From Propionibacteriaceae bacterium (GTDB lineage: Bacteria; Actinomycetota; Actinomycetes; Propionibacteriales; Propionibacteriaceae), in the NCBI GenBank assembly GCA_031265875.1, contig JAISCA010000064.1, positions 1-50,311 of the forward strand: DNA of 50,311 nt. The letters run 5' to 3'. The notes beneath the pieces are model-generated. The model was not told the DNA's origin. It did not search any database and saw only the letters and a program-made list of their open reading frames with translations. Shown one piece after another: positions 34,896 to 43,630 of this stretch. The position numbers and the translations under genes were made by a program. Within the stretch, counting starts at the first letter, position 1. Each line of letters opens with the position of its first letter.

Positions 34896-35366
34896 CTAAC
34901 TCTCCAGACAGATCGTGACCGGCCCCTGGTTGACCAACTCGACCTCCATCAGGGCCCCGAAACGGCCGGTCTCGACGTGGGCGCCGAGACCGCGCAGGGC
35001 GTCCACGAAGGCTTCCACCAGAGGTTCGGCCACAGCCGCCGGAGCGGCCGCCTGCCAAGACGGGCGGCGCCCTTTGCGGGTGTCGGCGTACAAGGTGAAC
35101 TGGCTGATGACGAGCAGCGGGGCGCCGATGTCGGAACAGGAGACATCGCCTCTGGACCAGCCCGTGGCGCCCTCTGGGCCCGTGGCGGCCGGATCGGGCA
35201 GGACCCTGAGCCCCCAGACCTTGGCCGCCAACTGGGCCGCCACCTGAGCGCTGTCGTCATGGCTGACCCCGACCAGGAGCACCAGGCCGGGCGCGGGCAG
35301 CCGGCCCACCACCTGCCCCTCGACCCGGACCTCGGCCCGGCTGGCCCGTTGCAGCACGATTCGCAC
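34896..35366 (-). CDS. dtd: D-aminoacyl-tRNA deacylase
   Basis: 156 residues. It hydrolyses D-aminoacyl-tRNAs, and glycine mischarged on tRNA-Ala, as a homodimer. The two signature motifs are present: [16 protein letters not shown] and NQGPVT near the C-terminus. An insertion of about 8 residues (ATGPEGATG) sits before the first motif. GTG 35366 follows a TAGGCT -10 by exactly 6 bases with no ribosome site, a likely leaderless transcript. It lies upstream of glnR on the same strand but 180 bases away. Confidence 0.92.
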   Translation of the reverse strand: MRIVLQRASRAEVRVEGQVVGRLPAPGLVLLVGVSHDDSAQVAAQLAAKVWGLRVLPDPAATGPEGATGWSRGDVSCSDIGAPLLVISQFTLYADTRKGRRPSWQAAAPAAVAEPLVEAFVDALRGLGAHVETGRFGALMEVELVNQGPVTICLES

Positions 35367-35372
35367 GCCTCG

Positions 35373-35378
35373 AGCCTA
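35373..35378 (-). promoter_or_regulatory. -10 element TAGGCT for a probable leaderless dtd mRNA
   Basis: TAGGCT on the minus strand is 6 bases before GTG 35366, with no ribosome site. Confidence 0.5.
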
Positions 35379-35494
35379 CGCCGAACCCTGACCTGGTGGC
35401 CGACTCAGGCGCCCTGGCCGTGGACGCGGCCAAGGAGCGGACCGCCGGAGCACGGCCCGCTCTGACGTCACAGCTGTTCGGCCGCCGCCACCGC

Positions 35495-35535
35495 CTTCGC
35501 CGAACGACGGCTTCGGCACTACGACACGCCGTCAA
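35495..35535. repeat. Dispersed repeat family B, empty copy
   Basis: TTCGCCGAACG, then ACTACGACACGCCG (35518-35531), match the repeat at 43631-43664, with a spacer change. No insertion sequence is present. The rest of the 280-base gap between dtd and the smORF shows no other clear element except the promoter at 35636. Confidence 0.45.
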
Positions 35536-35635
35536 TCGCGTCGCAAGCGGTCGGTCGCGGTGGTCGACGGCGGCGAACGGACGATCCGAACGGCCCATCC
35601 ACGAAGAGGTGCGACCTTACAAACGGCCCATCCTT

Positions 35636-35641
35636 TAGACT
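35636..35641 (+). promoter_or_regulatory. -10 element TAGACT before a membrane smORF
   Basis: TAGACT ends 6 bases before GTG 35648 and there is no ribosome site, the same geometry as the other leaderless candidates. Confidence 0.5.
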
Positions 35642-35647
35642 CGGACG

Positions 35648-35776
35648 GTGGCGAGCGCCAGTGTTTGGATCATGGTGGGTCTGACGGTCCTGATCGGAGC
35701 CGGTCTCCTGATCGGGTTGTGGCGCGTCTGGGCCTCGATTCACCAGGAGCGGCATGGCCTTCGAGATCTCGACTGA
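35648..35776 (+). CDS. Small single-span membrane protein (42 aa)
   Basis: GTG 35648 opens 42 codons: MASASVWIMVGLTVLIG at the start, one membrane helix (about 6-27), then a basic-aromatic segment LWRVWASIHQERHGL and stop at 35776. It has a perfectly spaced leaderless -10 (TAGACT) and overlaps the nitrobindin-like gene by 23 bases, which suggests translational coupling. No family was recognised. Evidence is positional and compositional; the helix followed by positive residues is a normal small-membrane-protein topology (N-out/C-in). It is easily missed because of its size. Confidence 0.5.
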   Translation: MASASVWIMVGLTVLIGAGLLIGLWRVWASIHQERHGLRDLD

Positions 35777-36254
35777 ACTGGACCCGGCCCTGATGGGGCT
35801 GGCCTGGATGATCGGACGCTGGCAAGGCTCGGGCTCCGGGGCGGGGCCGGACGGCGAGAGCTTCGACTTCGGCGTCACCATCGACTTGGCCGAGACCGGC
35901 CGGCCTTGGCTGCACTACCTGATGCAGTGGTTCGAGGCCGACGCCGAGGGCGCCCCGGTGCGCCCCTTGGGCCTGGAGACCGGCTTCTGGCGCCCCCAGG
36001 CCGACGGTCAGGTCGAGGTCGTGATCGCCCAGCCGGAGGGCGTGGCCGAGATCTACGTGGGGCAGATCACAGGGGCCCGGATCGAGCTGCGGACCGACCT
36101 GGTGGCCCGTACCACCAGCGCCGAGGTGGCGGTCTCCGGCGGCCACCGCTTGTACGGCAACGTCGAGTCGGATCTGATGTTCGCCTACGACCGGGGCACG
36201 GACGAGTCCACCCTGCAGCCCTATCTGTGGGCCCGGCTGAAGCGGGTCGAGTGA
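35754..36254 (+). CDS. Ferric-nitrobindin-like / FABP-family protein lacking the heme histidine
   Basis: 166 residues of a 10-stranded beta-barrel family. The GxWxGxG motif appears as GRWQGSG near residues 21-27, and the conserved GFWRPQADGQVEVVIAQPEG stretch follows. In nitrobindins a His near the C-terminus ligates heme (LxxHLxAxL); here the sequence is LQPYLWARLKRVE, so Tyr replaces it. Related proteins without this His are known in actinobacteria as ferric-nitrobindin-like; ligand is uncertain. CAGGAGCGGC precedes ATG 35754, and the upstream smORF overlaps the start. ygfZ follows 163 bases downstream. Confidence 0.82.
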   Translation: MAFEISTELDPALMGLAWMIGRWQGSGSGAGPDGESFDFGVTIDLAETGRPWLHYLMQWFEADAEGAPVRPLGLETGFWRPQADGQVEVVIAQPEGVAEIYVGQITGARIELRTDLVARTTSAEVAVSGGHRLYGNVESDLMFAYDRGTDESTLQPYLWARLKRVE

Positions 36255-36285
36255 GCGGGCCGGGGGCCTGGCCGGGGGTCCGACC

Positions 36286-36338
36286 AGGAGTTCGTACGGA
36301 GGTCCAACCAGGAGTTGGAGCGGGAGCCCGGCCCGGGG
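36286..36338. repeat. Imperfect ~24 bp tandem repeat before ygfZ
   Basis: GGTCCGACCAGGAGTTCG and GGTCCAACCAGGAGTTGG are adjacent near-copies in the 163-base gap. The gap is rich in G and C (GGGGGCC, CCCGGCCC runs) and shows no gene. TAGGGG lies 7 bases before the GTG of ygfZ and may be its -10 element. Confidence 0.45.
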
Positions 36339-36417
36339 GCTGTGTATCAGTTCGTCCGGTAGCCCGTAGGCCAGTCCATCCCGGAGCCCGGCGGCCGGTC
36401 CTACTAGGGGTCCAGGC

Positions 36418-37512
36418 GTGAGCCGGGTGCTGGTCGCAGACGGCGTGGACGCCGGACTGCCTTGGCACTACGGCGATCCGCTGGGCGAGCAGCGCCACCT
36501 GGACGGCGACGGGGCCGTGGTCGACCTGTCCAACCGCGACGTCGTCTGTCTGACTGGTCCGGAGCGGGCGATCTACCTCGACCTGGTCACGACCCAGAAG
36601 CTGACCGGCCTGGGGCCGGGCCAGGCGGCCTGGGCCTACCGGCTGGACGGACAGGGCCACATCGAAGACGATCTTCACTTGGTCGAGGCTGACCAGGCCC
36701 TCTGGGCCTGGACCGAACCGGGCCTGGGATCAGGGTTGGTCGACTTCCTGGAAGGACGCAAGTTCCGTCTCCAGGTCACGACCAGGCTCTGCCCCGAACT
36801 GGCCCTGGTTTGGGCCTCCGGCCGCGGCGGCGGCCTGCTCGACCTGGCTGAGCAGGAGAGCTGGGTCACCCGGCGGGGCCCGGACTCGCTGGGCGGGGCC
36901 GAGGTCTTGGTCCCCCGCCCCCGACTGGCCGAGGCCATGGCGGCCGGCCACCCGGTCGGCCTGTGGGGCTGGGAGGCCCGCCGAATCGCGGCCGGGCGGC
37001 CCCGGATCGGCCTGGACACCGACCAGCGCACCCTGCCCAACGAATTGGGCCTGCCGTCTCCGGCCGTGGCCTTGGACAAGGGCTGCTACCCCGGCCAAGA
37101 GACGGTGGCGCGGGTGCACAACGTCGGCCACCCGCCCCGCCGCCTGGTCCGGTTGCACTTGGACGGCTCGGCCGACCGCCTGCTGGCCTCGGGCACGGAC
37201 CTGAGCTTGGCCCCGTCCGACCGCCCGGCCCCGACGGCGGACGACGGTCAGAACTCAGCGGCGGACACTGGCGACGCCCACTCAGCCGCCCCCGGCGCCC
37301 CGGTCGCCCGCCTGGGCTCGATGGCCTGGCACTGGGAGTCCGGCCCGATCGGCTTGGCTCTAGTGCCGCGACGGCTGCCGGAGGCAGCCACTCTGCTGGC
37401 GGACGGCGTGGCCTGCGCCGTCGAGTCGCTGGTCGACCCCGGCCAAGGCCTGCATTTCCGCTCCGACCTGCCCAGCGGCGGCTCCCGCCGCCGGATCAGC
37501 CTGTCCGGCTGA
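36418..37512 (+). CDS. ygfZ: YgfZ-type folate-binding protein (GcvT-like fold)
   Basis: 364 residues with the GcvT/YgfZ fold. The diagnostic motif KGCYPGQETVARVHNVG (family signature K-G-C-Y-x-G-Q-E) is intact, including the functional Cys. YgfZ supports iron-sulfur protein maintenance with tetrahydrofolate. An insert of about 40 residues rich in Ala/Pro/Ser/Asp (about 265-300) interrupts the C-terminal barrel, longer than usual. GTG 36418 follows a TAGGGG hexamer; AGGGG could alternatively act as ribosome site. The gene pair nitrobindin-like/ygfZ recurs in actinobacteria. typA converges on it 17 bases later. Confidence 0.88.
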   Translation: MSRVLVADGVDAGLPWHYGDPLGEQRHLDGDGAVVDLSNRDVVCLTGPERAIYLDLVTTQKLTGLGPGQAAWAYRLDGQGHIEDDLHLVEADQALWAWTEPGLGSGLVDFLEGRKFRLQVTTRLCPELALVWASGRGGGLLDLAEQESWVTRRGPDSLGGAEVLVPRPRLAEAMAAGHPVGLWGWEARRIAAGRPRIGLDTDQRTLPNELGLPSPAVALDKGCYPGQETVARVHNVGHPPRRLVRLHLDGSADRLLASGTDLSLAPSDRPAPTADDGQNSAADTGDAHSAAPGAPVARLGSMAWHWESGPIGLALVPRRLPEAATLLADGVACAVESLVDPGQGLHFRSDLPSGGSRRRISLSG

Positions 37513-37529
37513 GCCCGCCCGGCCCCGTC

Positions 37530-39398
37530 TCAGGCCTGGGCGGCCTTGGCGCGGGAGCGCTGACGGGCCCTCAGCTGGGCCGGCAGCGTGACTTTGCGGA
37601 TACGGACGGCTTCGGGGGTGATCTCCAGGCACTCGTCCTCGCGGCACCACTCCAGGGCCTGCTCCAAGGACAGCAGCCGGGGCGGGATCAGCCGCTCCAA
37701 CTCGTCGCCGGTGGAAGAACGGACATTGGTCAGCTTCTTCTCCTTGGTCGGGTTGACGTCCATGTCCTCCGGCCTCGGGTTCTCCCCCACCACCATGCCC
37801 TCGTAGACCTCCTGGCCCGGGCCGATGAACAAGGCCCCGCGATCCTGCAGGTTGAACAGGGCGTAGGTCGTGACCACACCGGTGCGGTCCGCCACCAGTG
37901 AGCCGGTCGGCCGCAGCCGCAACTCACCGGCCCAGGGCTCGTAGCCGTCGAAGACGTGGTTCAGCACGCCGGTGCCCCGGGTCTCGGTCAAGAACTCGGT
38001 CCGGATCCCGATCAGGCCGCGGGCCGGGACGGTGTACTCCAGGCGGACCCAGCCGGTGCCGTGGTTGACCATCTGGTCCAAGCGGCCCTTGCGCAAGCCG
38101 ACCAGCTGGGTGACCACGCCGAGGTACTCCTCCGGCACGTCGATGGTGACCTTCTCGGTCGGCTCCATCAGGCGGCCGTCGATCTGGCGGGTCACGACCT
38201 GGGGCTTGCCCACGGTCAGCTCGTACGACTCCCGTCGCATCATCTCGACCAGGACGGCCAATTGCAGCTCGCCCCGGCCCTGGACCTCCCAGGTGTCGGG
38301 TCGCTCGGTCGGGCTGACCCGGATGGAGACGTTGCCGACCAGCTCGGCCTCCAGCCGGTTCTTGACCAAGCGGGCGGTCAGATTACGGCCGGAGCGGCCG
38401 GCCAGAGGCGAAGTGTTGATGCCGATGGTGAGCGAGATCGACGGCTCGTCCACCCGGATGGCGGGCAGGGGACGTGGATTGTCCGGGTCGGACAGAGTGT
38501 CGCCGATGGTGATCTGGTCGATGCCGGCGATGGCCACGATGTCGCCCGGACCGGCCGATTCGGCCGGCACCCGGTCCAGGGCCACGGTCTTGAGCAGCTC
38601 GGACAATCGCACCTGCTCGATGCCGCCGTCGGCCCGGCACCAAGCCACGGTCTGACCGCGCTTGATCTCCCCGTTGACGATCCGACAGAGCGCCAGCCGG
38701 CCCAGGTAGGGCGAGGCGTCCAAGTTGGTGACATGGGCCTGGAGGGGGAAGCCCTCGATGTACGAGGGGGCCGGGATGGTGGAGAAGATGGTCCCGAAGA
38801 GCGGCTCCAGATCGGGCGAGTCGGGCATGGCGCCGTCGGCCGGCTGGGTCAGCGAGGCCCGCCCGGCCTTGGCCGCGCAGTACAGGACCGGGAAGTCGAG
38901 GACGTCGACCTGGTCGTCCTCGATCAGGTCCATGAAGAGGGCGTAGGTCTCGTCCAAGACCTCGGCGATACGGGAGTCGGGCCGGTCGACCTTGTTGATG
39001 ACGACGATGATGGGCAGCTTCTTGGCCAGAGCCTTGCGTAAGACGAAACGGGTCTGCGGCAGCGGCCCCTCGGAGGCGTCGACCAGCAGCAGGACCCCGT
39101 CCACCATCTCCAGACCGCGCTCGACCTCGCCGCCGAAATCGGCGTGGCCCGGGGTGTCGACGATGTTGATGGTGATGGGCGCCCCGTCCGGCCCCAGATG
39201 CTCGACGGCGGTGTTCTTGGCCAGGATGGTGATGCCCTTCTCCCGCTCCAGGTCCATCGAGTCCAACACCCGCGCCTCGACGTCCTGGTTGGCCCGGAAG
39301 GCTCCGGACTGCCACAGCATGGCGTCGACCAGGGTGGTCTTGCCATGGTCGACATGGGCGATGATGGCGACATTGCGCAGATCGGGACGCTGGGGCAT
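37530..39398 (-). CDS. typA: TypA/BipA ribosome-associated GTPase
   Basis: 622 residues. G-domain motifs are [15 protein letters not shown] (G1), a switch region, [14 protein letters not shown] (G3) and NKVDRPDSR (G4). EF-G-like domains follow, and the C-terminal TypA-specific domain ends in a basic tail. It binds the ribosome and affects assembly and stress responses. ATG 39398 follows AAGGAGAC; the frame is open to 39632 but that part has no homology. A TATGAT -10 sits at 39444-39449. The stop lies 17 bases from the convergent ygfZ. Confidence 0.95.
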   Translation of the reverse strand: MPQRPDLRNVAIIAHVDHGKTTLVDAMLWQSGAFRANQDVEARVLDSMDLEREKGITILAKNTAVEHLGPDGAPITINIVDTPGHADFGGEVERGLEMVDGVLLLVDASEGPLPQTRFVLRKALAKKLPIIVVINKVDRPDSRIAEVLDETYALFMDLIEDDQVDVLDFPVLYCAAKAGRASLTQPADGAMPDSPDLEPLFGTIFSTIPAPSYIEGFPLQAHVTNLDASPYLGRLALCRIVNGEIKRGQTVAWCRADGGIEQVRLSELLKTVALDRVPAESAGPGDIVAIAGIDQITIGDTLSDPDNPRPLPAIRVDEPSISLTIGINTSPLAGRSGRNLTARLVKNRLEAELVGNVSIRVSPTERPDTWEVQGRGELQLAVLVEMMRRESYELTVGKPQVVTRQIDGRLMEPTEKVTIDVPEEYLGVVTQLVGLRKGRLDQMVNHGTGWVRLEYTVPARGLIGIRTEFLTETRGTGVLNHVFDGYEPWAGELRLRPTGSLVADRTGVVTTYALFNLQDRGALFIGPGQEVYEGMVVGENPRPEDMDVNPTKEKKLTNVRSSTGDELERLIPPRLLSLEQALEWCREDECLEITPEAVRIRKVTLPAQLRARQRSRAKAAQA

Positions 39399-39443
39399 CA
39401 GTCTCCTTGGACGGTCGTGGGCGGTCCACCTCAAAGCGGACAG

Positions 39444-39449
39444 ATCATA
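39444..39449 (-). promoter_or_regulatory. -10 element TATGAT upstream of typA
   Basis: TATGAT (minus strand), about 45 bases before the ATG. A clear -35 is not evident. Confidence 0.4.
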
Positions 39450-39593
39450 GAGTTTACCGGGCCGGCCTCGACCTCGTCCGGCCCCGCTTCGACGCCCCCG
39501 AATCTGAACGACCAGTCGGGTCCGGCCGTCACGAGTGGAGACGAGGGCGGCGTTCCGGAGGTGAGTCTCAGCGGAACTTTGAGGAAGTGAAAA

Positions 39594-39636
39594 CTGGTTG
39601 GTGGGTCGTGAGCAGTTGCCACAACCCACCAACCAG
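39594..39636 (-). terminator. Rho-independent terminator after the secreted-protein operon
   Basis: CTGGTTGGTGGGT (39594-39606) pairs perfectly with ACCCACCAACCAG (39624-39636), 13 bp. On the minus strand the stem is followed directly by TTTTCACTT, so it terminates the AT-rich lipoprotein/secreted-protein operon before typA. Confidence 0.75.
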
Positions 39637-39763
39637 GTGAATTTGATATTTTGTAGAATCAGCTAAGCAGACACTTGGCTACGCCGAAGTTTATGTCGCT
39701 TTCGTCGATAGCTTTATCAAGTTAGACCTGATTGAGGTGGACCTCAAGTGTTCATGCTTGAAA

Positions 39764-39800
39764 GTGAGCCGATTGAAGTGTTGAGACTCGACTGAGTCGA
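39764..39800 (+). repeat. Dispersed repeat family A
   Basis: GTGAGCCGATTGAAGTGTTG followed by the palindrome GACTC-gact-GAGTC. Very similar to 48248-48284 and, more weakly, 12650-12676. Confidence 0.55.
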
Positions 39801-39813
39801 CAGCACGCCAGGG

Positions 39814-40368
39814 TCACACGAATCCGACCCAGGACAGGTACCCGTAGAGCGTCGTCGTGGCACCAGTGGCCGGTCCACTCTTCTGCTCAATGACAACACA
39901 ATTAGAATTGTATCGCGTAGCCACGTAGGAAAAGCTCCGACCTTCGGCACCCAATTCGATATAGGGAGCCGTCGCGTCAGCTGGAGCCGTCGCAGAGACA
40001 GAAGCCGAATTAGTCATCGTCCTTGACAATGCCAAACTCATGCCGACAGTCGTCGATGCCTTCGCGAATATGACGCCCGCTTCCACAGTAGCCTCTGCGG
40101 AAATCGTGCCAGTCACCGTTGTATCGAATCCCACCGCAATGGTGATCAGAGCACCCGGCGAGCCACCTACTCGGAAGGTGCCTGGAACGTAGACCCTGCT
40201 CACATTCGTTATGCCGACATCCCAGTTAGAACTGTCACACATGCCCTGAGGCTCCGCTCCGGCGTCTCCGCCCGTAGGCATAGCGACCGCAGCGTTGACA
40301 CCGGCCAGCGTCGACAGGAATGCGGTAGAGCAGAAGACCGATAGAAGGATTCTCCATTTCCTTTTCAT
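39814..40368 (-). CDS. Secreted beta-rich protein of unknown function
   Basis: 184 residues. A signal peptide (about 1-28, AVA-type cleavage near AMPTGG) leads a mature domain with alternating hydrophobic/polar residues (GALITIAVGF, TVTGTISAEATVEAGV, ASTTVGMSLALS), suggesting long beta-strands. Two cysteines (about 44 and 156) may form a disulfide. From memory it resembles small uncharacterised secreted actinobacterial proteins with a VPGTFRVGG-like strand; a pore-forming beta-hairpin is speculative. The sequence is visibly AT-richer than its surroundings, with AAA, ATA and AGA codons. ATG 40368 overlaps the lipoprotein stop by 4 bases, with AGGAG upstream. Confidence 0.6.
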   Translation of the reverse strand: MKRKWRILLSVFCSTAFLSTLAGVNAAVAMPTGGDAGAEPQGMCDSSNWDVGITNVSRVYVPGTFRVGGSPGALITIAVGFDTTVTGTISAEATVEAGVIFAKASTTVGMSLALSRTMTNSASVSATAPADATAPYIELGAEGRSFSYVATRYNSNCVVIEQKSGPATGATTTLYGYLSWVGFV

Positions 40369-40901
40369 GTTTTACTCCTATAAGTAACTAAGAAAATGAC
40401 ATCACTGCCACTGATTGCACCACCGCCCTTAGTTGTAAAGTTAATCACCACCTTCCCCTGATCTGACTCTTTCACGGCGAAGTTACCGCCATAATTTCCA
40501 CCATCCGCACAAGTAGCATACGCCCAACGGTCGTCGTCAATTCTGACTTCCCACTCCATACCGGCGGATGCGCACGTCAGCATGAAACCGACGCGATCCG
40601 TCACGTCCAGTTCTTCGACGACGCCCGACCAAGCTCCCCCAACTACCACATACTGACCCGATAACTGTGCCTCCTTGACACCCACATGTATCAAAACCTT
40701 GTTCCATAAGTCAGCCAGCACGACCATCGCCTCCTGCTGTGATGGCGAAATCGGCGATGGACTCTCGCTCGCACTGCCATTCGATGCCGTCGAACCATCC
40801 GGATCTCTATTCGACGGCGCAGAGCAGCCGGCAAGTGCTAATGCTATAACGACGACCCCGCTGAGCAAGGTTCGATGGATCATAGTCTTCATAAGTTTCA
40901 T
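40365..40901 (-). CDS. Lipoprotein of unknown function
   Basis: 178 residues. The lipobox LALAGC places the anchored Cys near residue 26, followed by a Ser/Pro-rich linker (about 27-55) and a folded domain with a CASAG..CADGG cysteine pair. No family was recognised. It is co-transcribed and translationally coupled (ATGA) with the secreted protein that follows. Together they form a two-gene AT-richer island, so they probably work together and may have been acquired; a toxin/protector or receptor/partner pair is only one possibility. The start is weakly supported; TAGGA lies about 8 bases before ATG 40901. Confidence 0.6.
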   Translation of the reverse strand: MKLMKTMIHRTLLSGVVVIALALAGCSAPSNRDPDGSTASNGSASESPSPISPSQQEAMVVLADLWNKVLIHVGVKEAQLSGQYVVVGGAWSGVVEELDVTDRVGFMLTCASAGMEWEVRIDDDRWAYATCADGGNYGGNFAVKESDQGKVVINFTTKGGGAISGSDVIFLVTYRSKT

Positions 40902-41105
40902 GCCTACAATCCTATCTTGCTTTTTTAAAAACTCTCTCCCCAGTTTTTACTGTATCACCTAACTAAAGTCTGTGTCCAGCCTTCCTGCGAAGCTCGCCTC
41001 AGGAGCCCGGACGGAACGGCGTCCGCCCCGTCCACTGACTGTGCGCCGGTCAGCGGCGACGGACCGGCGGCGTATGGTGCTGTCCACACGCCCCAAGGAG
41101 TTCCC

Positions 41106-42044
41106 ATGCGAACCTTCACTCTGCCCGGCACCGATTTAGTGGTCTCCGACGTCATCCTCGGCCTGATGCGGATCTGGGATAAGACCGACGACGAGATCCG
41201 TGCCTTGGTGCGGGCCGGCTGGGAGGCCGGCGTCAACTTCGTCGACCACGCCGACATCTACGGCGGCGGCGTCGAGCACCGCTGCGAGGAACGCTTCGCC
41301 CAAGCCCTCAAACTGACCCCGGCCGAGCGCTCGCAGTTGATCATCCAGACCAAGTGCGGCATCAACCTGGCCGAGAATTACTTCGACTTCTCGGCCCAGC
41401 GCATCCTGACCCAGGTCGAGGGCTCGCTCAAGGCCCTCCAGACCGACCACATCGACATCCTGCTGCTGCACCGGCCGGACGCCCTGGTCGAGCCGGAGGA
41501 GGTCGCCCAGGCCCTGGACCAGCTGCACCAGCAGGGCAAGGTGCGCTATTTCGGCGTCTCCAACCACACGCCCAATCAGATCGAGCTGCTCAAGACCGCC
41601 GTCACCCAGCCTCTGATCGTCAACCAACTTCAGTTTTCGATCCCGCACGCCAGCTTGGTGACCGCGCCGCTGACCGCCAATATGGCCGTCTTGGACCAGT
41701 CGATCGACCGTGACAACGGGCTCTTGGACTATTGCCGGCTGCACCAGATCACGCCACAGGCTTGGTCGCCCTTCCAGCACGGCTTCTTCAAGGGTTCCTT
41801 CATCGGCGACCGGGAGAACTTCGCCGCCCTCAACGACGTGCTCGACCGCTTGGCCGAGCGCTACCAGGCCAGTCCGATCGCCATCGCCACGGCTTGGATC
41901 CTGCGCCATCCGGCCCATTGGCAGGTGGTTCTGGGCACGACCCGCCCGGAGCGGGTCCAGGCCGCCTGCCAGGGCTCCGAGATCCGGCTGACCCGGCCGG
42001 AGTGGTACGAGTTGCTGAAGGCGGCCGGCCACCGCGTCCCCTGA
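41106..42044 (+). CDS. Aldo/keto reductase, YdhF-like
   Basis: 312 residues, TIM-barrel NAD(P)H-dependent reductase. The catalytic tetrad is visible: Asp and Tyr in DHADIYGGG, Lys in TKCG, and His in LLLHRPD. The order and the long C-terminal helix resemble E. coli YdhF and Gram-positive AKRs of unknown substrate. AAGGAG precedes ATG 41106. It marks the return to normal GC after the AT-rich island; the 144-base gap before it contains no gene, only the AT to GC transition and a TATGGT -10. Confidence 0.88.
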   Translation: MRTFTLPGTDLVVSDVILGLMRIWDKTDDEIRALVRAGWEAGVNFVDHADIYGGGVEHRCEERFAQALKLTPAERSQLIIQTKCGINLAENYFDFSAQRILTQVEGSLKALQTDHIDILLLHRPDALVEPEEVAQALDQLHQQGKVRYFGVSNHTPNQIELLKTAVTQPLIVNQLQFSIPHASLVTAPLTANMAVLDQSIDRDNGLLDYCRLHQITPQAWSPFQHGFFKGSFIGDRENFAALNDVLDRLAERYQASPIAIATAWILRHPAHWQVVLGTTRPERVQAACQGSEIRLTRPEWYELLKAAGHRVP

Positions 42045-42277
42045 ACTCGCAGCGACCGAGCGATCCCGACGCTAAATCCTGCTAAATCCTGCCTGGTAGC
42101 GACCCGTATCCTCCGCTCGCTGACGACAGCTCTCGGGAGAGAGCGGTGATGGACCAGATGGATTGATTCGGTGACGGCGTGATCCTGGCGCCGGACTGGC
42201 GTGACCCACCTATGAGACCACCTTTGGACTAGGCGCTGGCTTGGTCGAAGGGGTCGGCTGCTGTCAGGCTGACACTT
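42045..42277. other. Gene-free gap with a short tandem duplication
   Basis: No gene is visible. CTAAATCCTG is duplicated in tandem (42072-42091), and GGTAGCGACCC (42096-42106) recurs near 12286. CTCTC-GGGA-GAG forms a small hairpin. CAGGCT, 7 bases before ATG 42278, may be the promoter of the next gene. Confidence 0.35.
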
Positions 42278-43552
42278 ATGAACGAGAGTGACTACCGCTT
42301 GGTGGAAGTCGGCCCCGACCGGGCCGAGGAGTACTGGGGCATCGTCCAGTGGTCCTTCGGCGCGCCCTCCTCCCCGGCGGAGGTCGAGCGGCGGCGGCGG
42401 TCCTTGGACTGGTCCAGGACGGTCGGTTGCGAGACCTGCGCCGGGACCGGGCCGGGCCGCTTGGTGGCCGTCTCGACTTCTTGGCGCTTCGACCTGCCGG
42501 TCCCGGGCGGCCGGACGCCGGCGGCCGGACTGACCTGGGTCGGGGTCCACCCGGAGCGCCGCCGCCAAGGCTTGCTGCGAGCCCTCATCGCCCGCCACCT
42601 GGCCGACTGCGCCCGCCGGGGTGAGCCGGTCTCGGTCCTGACCGCGGCGGAGGCCCCGATCTATCCTCGTTTCGGCTACGGCCAGGCCATCGACCGAGTC
42701 GAGTTGACCATCCCCAGCCGGGCCGGCCTGATCAGCCTGCCCGGTTCTGAGCGGATCGCGGTCGAACTGGTCGACGCCGAGGCCGAGCGCTGGAGCGATC
42801 AGGTCGAATCGATCCATCAGCAGGCCGGCCAGGGCCCCTGGGCCAGGCCCGGCTGGGTCCCCTGCGTCACCTCCGGCATGGTCGAGGAGCACTTCGAGGA
42901 CCTGCCCGAGCACCGGGGCCAAGCCGAGACCCTGAAATTGGCCTTGGCCTACCGGGAAGGCCGCCCCAGCGGGTACGCCTTCTTCCAGCGCACCCCCAAG
43001 TGGGTCCACGGCCGGGCCGTCGGCGCCGCCCAGATCAATGAGCTGGTGGCTCTAGACCCCTTGAGCGCCCACGCCCTGTGGGAGCGGATGCTCGATCTCG
43101 ACCTGGTCGAACAGGTGACCTCGCCCCTGCATCTGCCAGTGGACGACCCCATCTTGGATTGGCTGGTCGACCCGCGCTGCGCCCAGCCCCGCTGGGGCGA
43201 CGCCGTCTGGCTGCGCTTGGTCGACCTGCCGGCGGCCTGGGCCGCCCGTCGCTTGAGCGCGCCGGTGGATCTGGTGTTGGAGGTGACGGACCAGCTGATC
43301 GAAGCCAACGCCGGCCGCTGGCGGCTGGTCGGCGGGCCCGATCGGACCAGCCTGACTCGGACCGACCAGGCCCCCGACCTCAGTCTCGACATCAAGGAGC
43401 TGGGCCGGCTCTACTTGGGCGGCGGCTCGGTCGGGGCCCTGGCCCAGGCCGGACTGATCACGGCGTCGGACCGATCGGACCCGGCCGCGCTGGCCCGGCT
43501 CGACGCCGCCTGCCACCACTGGCTGGCCCCCGGCCTGACCCGCTTGTTCTAG
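42278..43552 (+). CDS. Eis-like N-acetyltransferase
   Basis: 424 residues with the three-part Eis architecture: an N-terminal GNAT domain (WVGVHPERRRQGLLRALI for acetyl-CoA), a second GNAT-like domain and a C-terminal sterol-carrier-like domain. As in Eis, the chain ends in Phe (LTRLF), whose carboxylate takes part in catalysis. Family members acetylate amines, some including aminoglycosides; the natural substrate is unknown. CAGGCT lies 7 bases before ATG 42278 without a ribosome site, so the transcript may be leaderless. It converges on the FAD-oxidase gene. Confidence 0.85.
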   Translation: MNESDYRLVEVGPDRAEEYWGIVQWSFGAPSSPAEVERRRRSLDWSRTVGCETCAGTGPGRLVAVSTSWRFDLPVPGGRTPAAGLTWVGVHPERRRQGLLRALIARHLADCARRGEPVSVLTAAEAPIYPRFGYGQAIDRVELTIPSRAGLISLPGSERIAVELVDAEAERWSDQVESIHQQAGQGPWARPGWVPCVTSGMVEEHFEDLPEHRGQAETLKLALAYREGRPSGYAFFQRTPKWVHGRAVGAAQINELVALDPLSAHALWERMLDLDLVEQVTSPLHLPVDDPILDWLVDPRCAQPRWGDAVWLRLVDLPAAWAARRLSAPVDLVLEVTDQLIEANAGRWRLVGGPDRTSLTRTDQAPDLSLDIKELGRLYLGGGSVGALAQAGLITASDRSDPAALARLDAACHHWLAPGLTRLF

Positions 43553-43630
43553 AACCCCGCAGCGGATAGGGCTCAAACGGACGGCCGGACTCTCCACCGG
43601 AACAAGGGGCGTAACCGTCGATCGCCCCAT

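Noticed and set aside
39399-39632. N-terminal extension of TypA
   Set aside because: The frame is open there, but ATG 39398 has a strong ribosome site and the homology begins exactly there.
42045-42277. tRNA gene in the gap
   Set aside because: No cloverleaf, TTCnA arm or CCA-type end could be found.
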